64,000 bases of DNA from Acidovorax sp. 210-6 (GCF_010020825.1 NZ_JAACJE010000001.1:1054001-1118000); one strand, 5' to 3'. Positions 36,568-45,349 are shown, counted from the stretch's first letter. Notes: a model not told the origin generated them from the letters alone. Program-made: numbers and translations.

Positions 36568-37122
36568 TCAGGGCGGCATATGCTCCAAAAGTCCAGCGCG
36601 CGCGCGTGCCAGGCGCGATTTCACGGTGCCCAGATGGATGCCGAGCACTGCGGCAATGTCCTCATAGCCCAGGTCTTCGATCTCCCGGAGCAGCAAAATT
36701 TCCCGGTGCTCGGCCGGAAGCCTGGCCAGGGCCCGCTCCAAGGCGTGCAGGCGTTGCGTGGTCTGCAAGGCGGCCTCAGGGGTGGGGCCGGCATCCTGAA
36801 TGCCCGATGCCTGCTCTTCTTCCAGCGTCACGAATTCGACGCGCCGGGATCGGCGCAACTGATCAAAGGCCAGGTTGCGGGCGATCTGGAACAACCAGGT
36901 GGAAAAGCGCGCCTGCGGGCGCCAGCGGCCCAACGCCTGGTAGGCGTTGAGGAAGGTCTCCTGCGTCAAATCCAGCGCGTCGTCCGGCGATCGCGTCAGC
37001 CGTGCGAGAAAGCGGTAGATGCGGTCCTGATGGCGCGACACCAGCTCTGAAAACGCCAGCACATCGCCCCGCTGGGCACGGGCGATGCACTCGCTTTCAT
37101 CAAGATGGCGGCAGGATTTCAT
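36568..37122 (-). CDS. ECF-family RNA polymerase sigma factor
   Basis: 184 residues. Region 2 is SELVSRHQDRIYRFLARLTR, then DALDLTQETFLNAYQALGRW and FSTWLFQIARNLAFDQLRR. Region 4 contains LPAEHREILLLREIEDLGYED, IAAVLGIHLGTVKSRLARAR. ATG at 37122 (MKSCRHLDESECIARA) has no Shine-Dalgarno sequence. Its predicted promoter would start transcription only about 7-9 bases upstream, so the mRNA is nearly leaderless. Co-transcribed with the anti-sigma and sensor genes. Confidence 0.93.
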   Translation of the reverse strand: MKSCRHLDESECIARAQRGDVLAFSELVSRHQDRIYRFLARLTRSPDDALDLTQETFLNAYQALGRWRPQARFSTWLFQIARNLAFDQLRRSRRVEFVTLEEEQASGIQDAGPTPEAALQTTQRLHALERALARLPAEHREILLLREIEDLGYEDIAAVLGIHLGTVKSRLARARAGLLEHMPP

Positions 37123-37136
37123 GGTGAACGACCATG

Positions 37137-37163
37137 TCAACGAACCAGCGGCGCAAATGTTCC
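37137..37163 (-). promoter_or_regulatory. ECF-type promoter of the sigma gene (autoregulation)
   Basis: Reading leftward, GGAACATTTG (37163-37154), 7 bases, GGTTCGTTGA (37146-37137). Both blocks and the gap match the promoter at 35576-35602. Start site predicted near 37130, directly before the ATG. Autoregulation is usual for ECF factors. Confidence 0.75.
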
Positions 37164-37323
37164 CGGCTTTTCGTTGGCAAGTCAGACGGAGGCCGTGTCC
37201 CTGCTTGGGAGCAGCCAGCCGCTACCGTTCATGCTACAGGCCCTGCGCTACCGCCGGTGGCGCAAAGCCGTGGTCGAGGAAGGGGCAGATTCGGAGTTCG
37301 GTGGGGTCTGACGCTTCCATCCA

Positions 37324-40300
37324 TCAGCCGATGGTCATCAGGCTCGCGTTGCCCCCGGCGGCTGCGGTGTTCACGCTCACCGAGCGCTCGTGCACCAGGC
37401 GCTCCAGGGGAACGTCGGTGGCGCCTGTCGGCAGGCCCGTCACACCAACGATGGGGCCAGGGCGCTGCGCTACCGCCTGGCAGACCGCGCGCAGCGCGTC
37501 GGCGTCGCCATGGTGCAGCACCGCGTCGAACCACACGCTTTCGGCCTGCCATTGGGCGACCAGCGACACATGTTCCTGCACGGCTTCAGGCAGTTGCTGG
37601 TGCAGGGCCTCGCATTCCGCGGGCCACAGGGCCTGTCCGCCTGCCGCCAGTACCGCTGCCAGCTGGGTCAGGCGGTCGGCATCGCTGGAGGCCAGGCACA
37701 GCACCCGTGCACGCGGCAGGATGCTGTAGGTGTTGCTTTCGCCCGTGGGGCCGGGCAGGGCCTGGGTGATGTGGGTGGGCGACAGGCGGGTCATGCGTTC
37801 GCAAGCGCTCGCGCATGCGGTGTGGCGTTGGCTGGCCCAGGCCTGCAATGCCGTCAGCGCAGCGGGCGCAGGCCCCTGCGACTGCGCGCCGCGCAGGGAC
37901 AGGGCCAACGCACCCGCAGGATGGCGTGAGAGCATGCGCAGCAGGTACAGCGGGCCTCCGGCCTTGGGGCCGGTGCCCGACAGGCCTTCTCCGCCAAAAG
38001 GTTGCACGCCCACCACAGCGCCCACCATGTTGCGGTTCACGTAGATGTTCCCGGCATGGGCCAGCGCCAGCACTTGTGCGATGGTTTCGTCAATGCGGGT
38101 GTGCAGGCCCAGCGTAAGCCCATAGCCGGTGGCGGCAATCTGCTGCATCAGGCGCGCCAGGTCCTTGCGGGCGTAGCGCACTACGTGCAGCACGGGGCCG
38201 AACACTTCGCGCTGCAGTTGGGCCAGGCTGTCGATTTCGATCAGTGTGGGGGGCACGAAGGTGCCGGCATCCGAGGGCCGGTGTTCGTCCGCCTGGAAAA
38301 CCCGGTTGCCCTTGGTGCGCAGGGCTTCGATGTGGGCCAGGATGCCTGCCTGCGCTTCGCGGTCGATCACCGGCCCCACGTCCACGCGCAGGGCGTCGGG
38401 CCTGCCCAGGCGCAGTTCGGCCATGGCGCCCTGGAGCATGGCCACGATGCGGTCGGCCGCTTCCTCCTGCACGCACAGCACACGCAGGGCCGAGCAGCGC
38501 TGGCCTGCGCTGTCAAAGGCCGAGGCCACGGCATCGCCCACCACCTGTTCGGCCAGCGCGGACGAGTCCACCACCATGGCGTTCTGTCCGCCGGTTTCGG
38601 CGATCAGCGTGACCGGGTTGCCGCGTGCGTCCAGCCGTCCGGCCAGCGTGCGCTGCAGAATGCGCGCCACTTCCGTGGAGCCAGTGAACACCACGCCCAT
38701 GGTGCGTGCATCGCCCACCAGGCGTGCGCCCACGGTCTCGCCCTGGCCGGGCAGCAGCTGTACGGCGGCCCGGGGCACGCCTGCCTGCCACAAGGCGCGC
38801 ACGGCTTGCGCGGCGATCAGCGGTGTCTGCTCGGCGGGCTTGGCAAGCACCGTGTTGCCTGCGGCCAGAGCCGCAGCCACCTGACCCACAAAAATGGCCA
38901 GCGGAAAATTCCATGGGCTGATGCAGACCACCGGGCCCAGGGGGAGGTGGGTGTCGTTGTGGAAGTCGGCCTTCACCTGTGCGGCGTAGTAGCGCAGGAA
39001 GTCCACCGCTTCGCGCACCTCGGCCACGCCGTTGGCGCAGGTCTTGCCTGCCTCGCGCATCAGCAGGCCCAGGAGCTGCGGCATCTGCGCTTCGAGCAGG
39101 TCGGCGGCGCGCAGCAGGGCGTTGGCACGCTCCGCCGGGGCAGTGGCTGCCCAGGGGGCAGCCGCCTCGCTGGACCAGGCCAGGGCCTGGTCCACCTCGG
39201 CCAGCGTGGCTTCCTGCACCTGACCGACCACATCCTGGTGGTCTGCTGGGTTGCGCACCGGCTGGGTGGTGCCGGGGGCGGTGTCTTGGGCCAGCAGCGG
39301 CCCGGCGTGCCAGGGCTGCAGCGCGCTTTGGCGCAAGGTGGTGGACAGGTCGGTCAGCACCTGCTCATTGGCCAGATCCAGCCCTTGCGAGTTGTTGCGC
39401 TCCGAGCCATACAGCCGCACCGGCAGCGGAATGCTTGGGTGGGGCAGGCCGGCGGCACCCTCCATCTGGGCCGCTTGCAGCACGGCAGCCACCGGGTTTT
39501 GCACCAAGTCTTCCAATGCCACGGCGGGGTCGGCAATGCGGTTGACGAAGGACGTATTGGCGCCGTTTTCCAGCAGGCGGCGCACCAAATAGGCCAGCAG
39601 GGTTTCGTGCGTGCCCACGGGGGCGTAGATGCGGCAGGGGCGGCCCAGCTTGCCTGCGGTGACGGCGCCTACCACCTGCTCGTACAGCGGCTCGCCCATG
39701 CCGTGCAGGCACTGGAACTCGTACTGGCCCGCGTAGTAGTTGTGGCCCGCCATGTGGTAGATGGCCGCCAGCGTGTGTGCGTTGTGCGTGGCAAATTGGG
39801 GGTAGATGGCTTCGGGTGCGGCCAGCAGCTTGCGCGCGCAGGCGAGGTAGGACACGTCGGTATGCACCTTGCGCGTGTACACGGGGTAGTCGGCCAGGCC
39901 ATCGACCTGGGCGCGCTTGATCTCGCTGTCCCAGTACGCGCCCTTGACCAGGCGCACCATGAGGCGGCGCTGCGTGCGGCGGGCCAGGTCCACGCAGAAG
40001 TCGATGACGAAGGGGCAGCGCTTCTGGTAGGCCTGGATCACGAAGCCAATGCCGTTCCAGCCCTGCAGGCTGGGAGCGTGGCACAGGCGTTCGAGCAGGT
40101 CGAGCGAGGTCTCCAGGCGCTCGGTCTCTTCGGCGTCGATGTTCAGGCCGATGTCGTACTGGCGCGCCAGCTCGGCCAGGCGCAGCACGCGCGGGAACAG
40201 CTCGTCCATCACGCGCTGCCATTGGGCGCGGCTGTAGCGTGGGTGCAGGGCCGACAGCTTGATGGAGATGCCGGGCCCTTCGTAAATGCCGCGCCCGTTG

Positions 40301-41025
40301 GATGCCTTGCCGATGGCGTGGATGGCCTGTTCGTAGGACTGGTAGTAGCGCGCGGCGTCTTCGCTGGTGAGCGCGGCCTCGCCCAGCATGTCGTAGGAGT
40401 AGCGGAAGCCTTCGGCTTCCATGGTGCGGGCGTTGGACAGCGCATCGGCAATGGTCTCGCCCGTCACGAACTGCTCGCCCATCATGCGCATGGCCATGTC
40501 CACGCCCTTGCGGATCAGCGGCTCGCCGCCTTTGCCAATGAGCCGCCCCAGCGATGCCGAGAGGCTGCCCTCGCTGTGCGTGGCCGTGAGCTTGCCGGTC
40601 AGCAGCAGGCCCCAGGTGGCAGCGTTGACGAAGAGCGAGGGGCTCTTGCCCAGGTGGTGTTCCCACTGACCGTTGCTGATCTTGTCGCGGATCAATGCGT
40701 CGCGCGTGGCGGCGTCGGGGATGCGCAGCAGGGCTTCGGCCAGGCACATCAGCGCCACCCCTTCTTGCGAGGAGAGGGCAAATTCCTGCAGCAGCCCCTG
40801 CACGATGCCGGCGCGGCCTGCCGAGGCCTTGCGCTGGCGCAGTGTGCCCGCGATGCGCAGGGCCAGTGCCTGGGTGGCCTGGTCCTTGTCCTGCGGAAGG
40901 CGGGCCTGTTCCAGCAGAGGGGCCAGGGCCACGGGTTCGGGCACGCGGGTGGCGGCAGTGATGGCGGCGCGCAGCGGGTTCGTGTCGGCTGGGCGGGGGG
41001 CGAAGGCGGCAAAGGCTGTGGTCAT
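37324..41025 (-). CDS. putA: Proline dehydrogenase/P5C dehydrogenase (bifunctional PutA)
   Basis: 1233 residues. The proline dehydrogenase barrel is in the first half (EGPGISIKLSALHPRYSRAQ, LNIDAEETERLETSLDLLERL, RLMVRLVKGAYWDSEIKRAQ). The aldehyde dehydrogenase half has SPWNFPLAIFVGQVAAALAAG, GSTEVARILQRTLAG and the catalytic cysteine in DSAGQRCSALRVL. A short C-terminal tail follows. There is no N-terminal ribbon-helix-helix domain, so this PutA is not its own repressor. It oxidises proline to glutamate at the membrane. ATG at 41025 (MTTAFAAFAPRP) is preferred over the ATG at 41082. Confidence 0.96.
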   Translation of the reverse strand: MTTAFAAFAPRPADTNPLRAAITAATRVPEPVALAPLLEQARLPQDKDQATQALALRIAGTLRQRKASAGRAGIVQGLLQEFALSSQEGVALMCLAEALLRIPDAATRDALIRDKISNGQWEHHLGKSPSLFVNAATWGLLLTGKLTATHSEGSLSASLGRLIGKGGEPLIRKGVDMAMRMMGEQFVTGETIADALSNARTMEAEGFRYSYDMLGEAALTSEDAARYYQSYEQAIHAIGKASNGRGIYEGPGISIKLSALHPRYSRAQWQRVMDELFPRVLRLAELARQYDIGLNIDAEETERLETSLDLLERLCHAPSLQGWNGIGFVIQAYQKRCPFVIDFCVDLARRTQRRLMVRLVKGAYWDSEIKRAQVDGLADYPVYTRKVHTDVSYLACARKLLAAPEAIYPQFATHNAHTLAAIYHMAGHNYYAGQYEFQCLHGMGEPLYEQVVGAVTAGKLGRPCRIYAPVGTHETLLAYLVRRLLENGANTSFVNRIADPAVALEDLVQNPVAAVLQAAQMEGAAGLPHPSIPLPVRLYGSERNNSQGLDLANEQVLTDLSTTLRQSALQPWHAGPLLAQDTAPGTTQPVRNPADHQDVVGQVQEATLAEVDQALAWSSEAAAPWAATAPAERANALLRAADLLEAQMPQLLGLLMREAGKTCANGVAEVREAVDFLRYYAAQVKADFHNDTHLPLGPVVCISPWNFPLAIFVGQVAAALAAGNTVLAKPAEQTPLIAAQAVRALWQAGVPRAAVQLLPGQGETVGARLVGDARTMGVVFTGSTEVARILQRTLAGRLDARGNPVTLIAETGGQNAMVVDSSALAEQVVGDAVASAFDSAGQRCSALRVLCVQEEAADRIVAMLQGAMAELRLGRPDALRVDVGPVIDREAQAGILAHIEALRTKGNRVFQADEHRPSDAGTFVPPTLIEIDSLAQLQREVFGPVLHVVRYARKDLARLMQQIAATGYGLTLGLHTRIDETIAQVLALAHAGNIYVNRNMVGAVVGVQPFGGEGLSGTGPKAGGPLYLLRMLSRHPAGALALSLRGAQSQGPAPAALTALQAWASQRHTACASACERMTRLSPTHITQALPGPTGESNTYSILPRARVLCLASSDADRLTQLAAVLAAGGQALWPAECEALHQQLPEAVQEHVSLVAQWQAESVWFDAVLHHGDADALRAVCQAVAQRPGPIVGVTGLPTGATDVPLERLVHERSVSVNTAAAGGNASLMTIG

Positions 41026-41144
41026 GGCGGTGGTGGGGATGTGGTGGGCCCAGGCACCTGTGGCCCGGAATGTGCGCATCATCCTTCGAAGAGGGATGAA
41101 TTAATATCCAAATAATTGCATCGAAAACAAATATTTCACTACCA
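41026..41144. promoter_or_regulatory. putA-Lrp divergent promoter region
   Basis: 119 bases between the divergent starts, with an AT-rich core (41098-41144, including TTAATATCCAAATAATTGCA). Such AT-rich intergenic DNA is typical of Lrp-family operators, and the adjacent Lrp gene is the natural regulator. No exact operator symmetry was resolved. Confidence 0.45.
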
Positions 41145-41618
41145 ATGGAAAAACACCCCGATGATCTGGACCGTATCGACCGCAAGATTCTGGCGATCCT
41201 GCAGGAAGACGGTCGCATATCCAACCTCAAGCTCGCCGAGAGCGTGGCGCTCTCACCCACGGCCGTGCTGGCGCGCGTGCAGCGCCTGACGCGCGAGGAC
41301 TACATCGTGGGCTACGAGGCGCGGCTCAATCCGCTCAAGCTTGGCGCCGGGATGCTGGTGTTTGTGGAAGTGCTCCTCGACCGCACCACGCCCAATGTGT
41401 TCGAGCAGTTCAAGGCCGCTGTGCAGGTGCGCCCCGAGATCATGGAATGCCACATGGTGGCGGGCGGCTTTGACTACCTGCTCAAGACGCGCACGGCCGA
41501 CATGAATGCCTACCGCGAATTTGCGGGCGCCGTGCTGTGGCAACTGCCGGGTGTGCGTGAGACGCGCACCTATGCGGTGATGGAGGAAGTCAAGCACAGC
41601 ACCCGCTTGCCGCTGTGA
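41145..41618 (+). CDS. Lrp/AsnC-family regulator, likely of putA
   Basis: 157 residues. The N-terminal helix-turn-helix is LDRIDRKILAILQEDGRISNLKLAESVALSPTAV (given in parts: LDRIDRKILAILQEDG and ISNLKLAESVALSPTAV). The C-terminal RAM ligand-sensing domain contains FVEVLLDRTTPNVFEQF and CHMVAGGFDYLLKTRTADM. Divergent from putA, whose product lacks the DNA-binding domain. This matches the PutR arrangement in which a proline-responsive Lrp protein activates putA. Confidence 0.9.
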   Translation: MEKHPDDLDRIDRKILAILQEDGRISNLKLAESVALSPTAVLARVQRLTREDYIVGYEARLNPLKLGAGMLVFVEVLLDRTTPNVFEQFKAAVQVRPEIMECHMVAGGFDYLLKTRTADMNAYREFAGAVLWQLPGVRETRTYAVMEEVKHSTRLPL

Positions 41619-41690
41619 GGGCTTGCCTGGCCAGTGTGGCCCGGCATAATCGCGCCAGACTAAGTTCTAAGCAAACCGAGGAGAAGAACC

Positions 41691-41996
41691 ATGCGCGCGT
41701 TCCGTTGTGCTGCCTTGGCCCTGTGCGGGGTACTGGGTGCCCAGCAGGCACTGGCCACCTGCTATGTGGTCTATGGCCCGGATGACCAGGTGCTGTACCG
41801 TTCGACGGAGCCACCGGTCGATCTGTCCTTGCCACTGCACCAGACCCTGCCCAAGGTGGCGCCGGGCGGAAAGTTGGTGTTCTCGCTGGACAACCACGGT
41901 TGCGATGCCGAAGTCAACCGCCTGACCCCCAAGATGGCCTTGCCAGCGCCAACCCAACCCCCCATCCCCAAAGCCAGCCCCGACCCGCAAGGCTGA
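41691..41996 (+). CDS. Small secreted protein of unknown function
   Basis: 101 residues with a signal peptide ([22 protein letters not shown]). The mature part has two cysteines ([11 protein letters not shown] and [10 protein letters not shown]) that could form a disulfide, and a proline-rich tail ([16 protein letters not shown]). GAGGAG precedes the ATG. No recognised domain. rlmD follows 13 bases downstream on the same strand. Confidence 0.7.
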   Translation: MRAFRCAALALCGVLGAQQALATCYVVYGPDDQVLYRSTEPPVDLSLPLHQTLPKVAPGGKLVFSLDNHGCDAEVNRLTPKMALPAPTQPPIPKASPDPQG

Positions 41997-42009
41997 GACA
42001 ATCGGGGGC

Positions 42010-43470
42010 ATGAGCGAATCCAAAGACCAATCCCCCGATACCCCCTCGGGCCTGAGCGCGGCCCCCGAACTCCCTGACGGCCATTTGCTGGTGCAGGCCC
42101 TGGACCTGGATGCCCAGGGCGTGGCCCGCAAGCCCGATGGCAAGGTGGTGTTCATTGATGGCGCATTGCCCACCGAGGTGGTCAGCGCCAACACCCACCG
42201 CAAGAAGAACAACTGGGAACAGGCCAGCCTGACGGCCATCCACCGCGAATCGTCCCAGCGTGTGCGGCCTGCCTGCCCGCACTTCGGCCTGCACGCCGGG
42301 GCCTGTGGCGGCTGCAAGATGCAGCACCTGGACATGGCGGCGCAGGTTGCCGTCAAACAGCGTGTGCTGGAGGACAACCTGTGGCACCTGGGCAAGGTGC
42401 GGGCCGAAACCCTGCTGCGCCCTATCGAAGGGCCTTCCTGGGGCTACCGCTACCGTGCCCGCCTGTCGGTGCGCCATGTGCTCAAGAAGGGCGTGGTGCT
42501 GGTGGGCTTTCACGAACGCAAGAGCCGCTACATCGCGGACATGCAGACCTGCAAGATCCTGCCGCCGCATGTCGATGCCCTGCTCATGCCGCTGCGGGCG
42601 CTGATTGCCCGCATGGATGCGCGCGACACCTGCCCGCAGATCGAGCTGGCGTGTGGCGACACCGTCACCGCCCTGGTGCTGCGCCACCTGGAGCCCCTGT
42701 CCGAGGCAGACAAGCAGCAGCTGCGCGCCTTTGCCCAGGCCCATGGCGTGCAATGGTGGCTCCAGCCCAAGGGGCCGGACACGGTGCATTTGCTCGACGA
42801 AGCCGTGGAGCCCCTGGCGTATGCGCTGCCCGACTTTGGCATCACCATGCCGTTTCGGCCCACCGATTTCACGCAGGTCAACCCGCACATCAACCGCGTG
42901 CTGGTCTCGCGTGCGCTGCGTCTGCTGGAGGTGCAGTCCCACGAGCGCGTTATCGACTGGTTTTGCGGCCTGGGCAACTTCACGCTGCCGCTGGCCACCC
43001 AGGCGCGCGAGGTGCTGGGCATTGAAGGCAGCGAGACCTTGGTCGCCCGCTCGCGTGAAAACTATGAGAAAAACAAGGCTCTAGCGCCCGCCCATAAAGC
43101 GCTGGTAGCTACAAAATTTGTAGCACGCAACCTGTTTGAAATGACGCCAGAGATGCTGGTGGCCGACGGCCAGGCGGACAAATGGCTGGTCGATCCGCCG
43201 CGCGAGGGTGCGTTTGCCCTGTCCAAGGCGCTGGCCGACATCGAACAGGCGCGGCGTGGGGCCGAAGGTGCACCCGTGCTGCCGGCCGCCGCGCAGCACT
43301 GGACGCCGCCGCAGCGCATCGTCTATGTGAGCTGCAACCCCGCCACTCTGGCGCGCGATGCGGGCCTGCTGGTACACCAGGCGGGCTACCGCTGCACGGC
43401 GGCGGGGGTGGTCAACATGTTCCCGCACACGGCACATGTTGAAAGCATGGCCGTTTTTGAGCGCGGGTGA
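42010..43470 (+). CDS. rlmD: 23S rRNA (uracil-1939 C5)-methyltransferase with repeat insertion
   Basis: 486 residues. The iron-sulfur cluster cysteines appear in [19 protein letters not shown]. The methyltransferase core has [16 protein letters not shown] and the catalytic loop with [16 protein letters not shown]. It methylates U1939 of 23S rRNA. Around residues 357-372 it carries an insertion [16 protein letters not shown], encoded by a dispersed palindromic repeat (43076-43124). The frame is intact. The insertion lies between NYEKN and RNLFEMT, likely a surface loop. Confidence 0.93.
   Translation: MSESKDQSPDTPSGLSAAPELPDGHLLVQALDLDAQGVARKPDGKVVFIDGALPTEVVSANTHRKKNNWEQASLTAIHRESSQRVRPACPHFGLHAGACGGCKMQHLDMAAQVAVKQRVLEDNLWHLGKVRAETLLRPIEGPSWGYRYRARLSVRHVLKKGVVLVGFHERKSRYIADMQTCKILPPHVDALLMPLRALIARMDARDTCPQIELACGDTVTALVLRHLEPLSEADKQQLRAFAQAHGVQWWLQPKGPDTVHLLDEAVEPLAYALPDFGITMPFRPTDFTQVNPHINRVLVSRALRLLEVQSHERVIDWFCGLGNFTLPLATQAREVLGIEGSETLVARSRENYEKNKALAPAHKALVATKFVARNLFEMTPEMLVADGQADKWLVDPPREGAFALSKALADIEQARRGAEGAPVLPAAAQHWTPPQRIVYVSCNPATLARDAGLLVHQAGYRCTAAGVVNMFPHTAHVESMAVFERG
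43076..43124. repeat. Dispersed palindromic repeat, copy 7 (inside rlmD)
   Basis: Segment AGGCTCTAGCGCCCGCCCAT followed by AAAGCGCTGGTAGCTACAAA and ATTTGTAGC. Arms CTAGCGC and GCGCTGG/GTAGCT give the family hairpin. It shares AAATTTGTAGC with copy 3. It is fully within the coding sequence and in frame. Confidence 0.7.
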
Positions 43471-43806
43471 TTACTTCTCGGCGCTGGCTTCGCGTTTTTC
43501 CGCGGCCGCGGGCTTGGATGCGGCGGGGGCAATGACCGAAGGGCTGCCTTCGATCTTGTTCTCGCGCATGTACTGGTCCATTTCCTTCCAGCCCGCAAAG
43601 ATGGCGGACTTGCTGGCCTTGGGGTTCAGCGCGTAGCAGTCTTCCGGGCCGCGCAGGGCATGGCGGCATGCGCCGCCGATGGCCTTGGCTTCTTCCTCGC
43701 GCTGGGCAATGCGTGGGTCCGGCCCCATGCCGGGAATGGCGGCCAACTGGTCGCATCCGGCCAGCAACAGGGCCAGGGCGGTGGCAGAGAGAGCGCGAAG
43801 ACGCAT
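43471..43806 (-). CDS. Small lipoprotein of unknown function
   Basis: 111 residues with a lipoprotein signal (MRLRALSATALALLLAGC, lipobox LLAGC). The body has two further cysteines (GGACRHALRGPEDCYALN) and an A/K/E-rich tail. I do not recognise a domain. Its stop directly abuts the rlmD stop, convergent. Confidence 0.7.
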   Translation of the reverse strand: MRLRALSATALALLLAGCDQLAAIPGMGPDPRIAQREEEAKAIGGACRHALRGPEDCYALNPKASKSAIFAGWKEMDQYMRENKIEGSPSVIAPAASKPAAAEKREASAEK

Positions 43807-43890
43807 GTCGGAAGGGCTTTCAGCGGGGTTCTGCCCCCATTATCGGCAGCCGCGCCCTGGGTTTGAGGGTTGTGGGCACGCGCCGGGCAC

Positions 43891-43914
43891 AAAAAAGGCC
43901 CCGGGTCGGGGCCT
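43891..43914 (-). terminator. Rho-independent terminator of the Bax-inhibitor-1 gene
   Basis: On the minus strand, GGCCCCGA, CC, then GGGGCC followed by TTTTTT (complement of AAAAAAGGCCCC at 43891-43902). About 20-45 bases after the stop codon of the gene at 43935-44633. Confidence 0.8.
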
Positions 43915-43934
43915 TGGCGCGGGGCGGGCGGCGT

Positions 43935-44633
43935 TTATTCGCGTTCGCCACCCATGATGCCCAGCAGGGCCAGCAGGCTCTGGAACACGTTGAACAGGTC
44001 CAGGTACAGCGCCAGCGTGGCGCTGATGTAGTTGGTTTCGCCGCCATCCATGATCTGCTTCAGGTCGTACAGCATGTAGGCGCTGAAGATGCCGATGGCT
44101 GCGACCGAGATGGCCATCATGCCCGCCGACGAACCCACGAACACGTTGATGATGGAGCCGACCATCAGCACCATGGCGCCCACGAACAGCCACTTGCCCA
44201 TGCCCGAGAGGTCGCGCTTGATGACCGTGGCCAGGCTGGCCATGACAAAGAACACGCCTGCCGTGCCGGCGAAAGCCGTCATGATGAGGTCGGAGCCGTT
44301 CTTGAAGCCCAGCACCATGCCGATCAGACGCGAGAGCATCAGGCCCATGAAGAAGGTAAAGCCCAGCAGCACCGGCACGCCAGCGGCCGAGTGCTTGGTC
44401 TTCTCGATGGCGAACATGAAGCCGAAGGCGCCGCCCAGGAAGACGATCAGCCCCACGCCGCCGCGCAGCGCTTGGGTGATGCCCGTGGCCACGCCAATCC
44501 AGGCGCCCAGGACGGTGGGCAGCAGGCTCAGCGCCAGCAGCCAGTAGGTGTTGCGCAGCACCTTGTGGCGCTGCTCCTGCGAAATGCCGTAGCCATAGTC
44601 CGCAGAGGGGAGGGTGGTGACCCGTTCGTTCAT
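43935..44633 (-). CDS. Bax inhibitor-1/YccA family membrane protein
   Basis: 232 residues with seven hydrophobic helices. A short cytoplasmic start (MNERVTTLPSADYGYGISQE) precedes TYWLLALSLLPTVLGAWIGV. The last conserved segments are FSAYMLYDLKQIMDGGETNYI and ATLALYLDLFNVFQSLLALLG. The family (YbhL/YccA) is linked to membrane quality control through FtsH and to calcium-leak function. AGGAG supports ATG at 44633. Transcribed alone with its own terminator. Confidence 0.92.
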   Translation of the reverse strand: MNERVTTLPSADYGYGISQEQRHKVLRNTYWLLALSLLPTVLGAWIGVATGITQALRGGVGLIVFLGGAFGFMFAIEKTKHSAAGVPVLLGFTFFMGLMLSRLIGMVLGFKNGSDLIMTAFAGTAGVFFVMASLATVIKRDLSGMGKWLFVGAMVLMVGSIINVFVGSSAGMMAISVAAIGIFSAYMLYDLKQIMDGGETNYISATLALYLDLFNVFQSLLALLGIMGGERE

Positions 44634-44851
44634 CGTTGCTCTCCTGAGTGACCTGCACAGCGCAGGTGGGCGCATTGTAGAGGTGTGGGTGCCAGGGGTC
44701 GGTTCCGTCGGCAAGCAATACCCCGTTTTCGATCAAGGTTCTTTTGACCGGCAGGCAGGTGACGTGGATGCGCACCCTGGCTATGCTGGCAGCTCACCCG
44801 TTCCCGGCCCTCGCGGTCGATTTCACCGTGGCCCACAAGGCCTTGCACACC

Positions 44852-45259
44852 ATGAAGACCATCTCCACCCTTGAATTGGCAGACATCAAGACAATCGCTG
44901 CGGCGGCCGAGGCCGAAGCCCTGCGGAACCAGTGGGCCGTGACCATCGCGATTGTCGATGCCGGAGGCCACCTGCTGTGGTTGCAGCGCCTGGATGGCGC
45001 GGCGCCTGTCTCTGCACACATTGCACCCGCCAAGGCGCGCACGGCGGCGCTGGGGCGGCGCGAGAGCAAGGTGTACGAAGACATCATCAACAATGGCCGC
45101 ACCGCCTTCCTGAGCGCGCCCGAGATCGATGGCTTGTTGGAAGGCGGTGTGCCCATCCTGCAGGGCGGCCAGTGCCTGGGCGCCGTGGGTGTGAGTGGTG
45201 TGAAGTCCACCGAAGATGCGCAGATCGCCAAGGCTGGAATCGCAGCCTTGGGGCTTTGA
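44852..45259 (+). CDS. HbpS/GlcG-family protein
   Basis: 135 residues. Typical GlcG/HbpS features are TLELADIKTIAAAAEAEAL, VTIAIVDAGGHLLWLQRLDGA, APAKARTAALGR and GGVPILQGGQCLGAVGVSG. Members bind heme or cobalamin or act in glycolate loci, and the ligand is not deducible here. ATG at 44852 starts at the conserved N-terminus. Its upstream in-frame extension could be read as a weak hydrophobic segment but is not convincing. Confidence 0.85.
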   Translation: MKTISTLELADIKTIAAAAEAEALRNQWAVTIAIVDAGGHLLWLQRLDGAAPVSAHIAPAKARTAALGRRESKVYEDIINNGRTAFLSAPEIDGLLEGGVPILQGGQCLGAVGVSGVKSTEDAQIAKAGIAALGL

Positions 45260-45260
45260 A

Positions 45261-45320
45261 TGCTATAAAAGCAATAGCTATCTGCGCTTGTAAATAGGGC
45301 GCTGGAGGCTGATTTGAGCA
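45261..45320. repeat. Dispersed palindromic repeat, copy 8 (after the HbpS/GlcG gene)
   Basis: Segment TGCTATAAAAGCAATAGCTA, TCTGCGCTTGTAAATAGGGC, GCTGGAGGCTGATTT. It carries the ATAGCTA, GCGCTTG and GGCGCTGGAGGCT modules of the family. Directly upstream of a terminator. Confidence 0.65.
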
Positions 45321-45325
45321 GGAAA

Positions 45326-45349
45326 AAACCGGCAGATGCCGGTTTTTTT
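45326..45349 (+). terminator. Rho-independent terminator after the HbpS/GlcG gene
   Basis: AAACCGGCA (45326-45334) and TGCCGGTTT (45337-45345) with a 2-base loop, followed by a T run. Symmetric enough to work in both directions. Confidence 0.8.

Noticed and set aside
37105-37323. Small plus-strand frames between the sigma gene and putA
   Set aside because: They overlap the sigma promoter, lack ribosome sites and show no protein-like composition.
38002-41115. 1037-residue open frame on the plus strand
   Set aside because: It lies opposite putA, with low-complexity H/Q/V/G/A-rich composition typical of the antisense of a GC-rich gene. The same holds for the long frames at 170-3229, 9258-10919, 19555-22428, 24015-26324 and 28733-31165.
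44744-44851. Upstream extension of the HbpS/GlcG gene as a signal peptide
   Set aside because: The extension lacks a good signal structure and the conserved protein begins at 44852.
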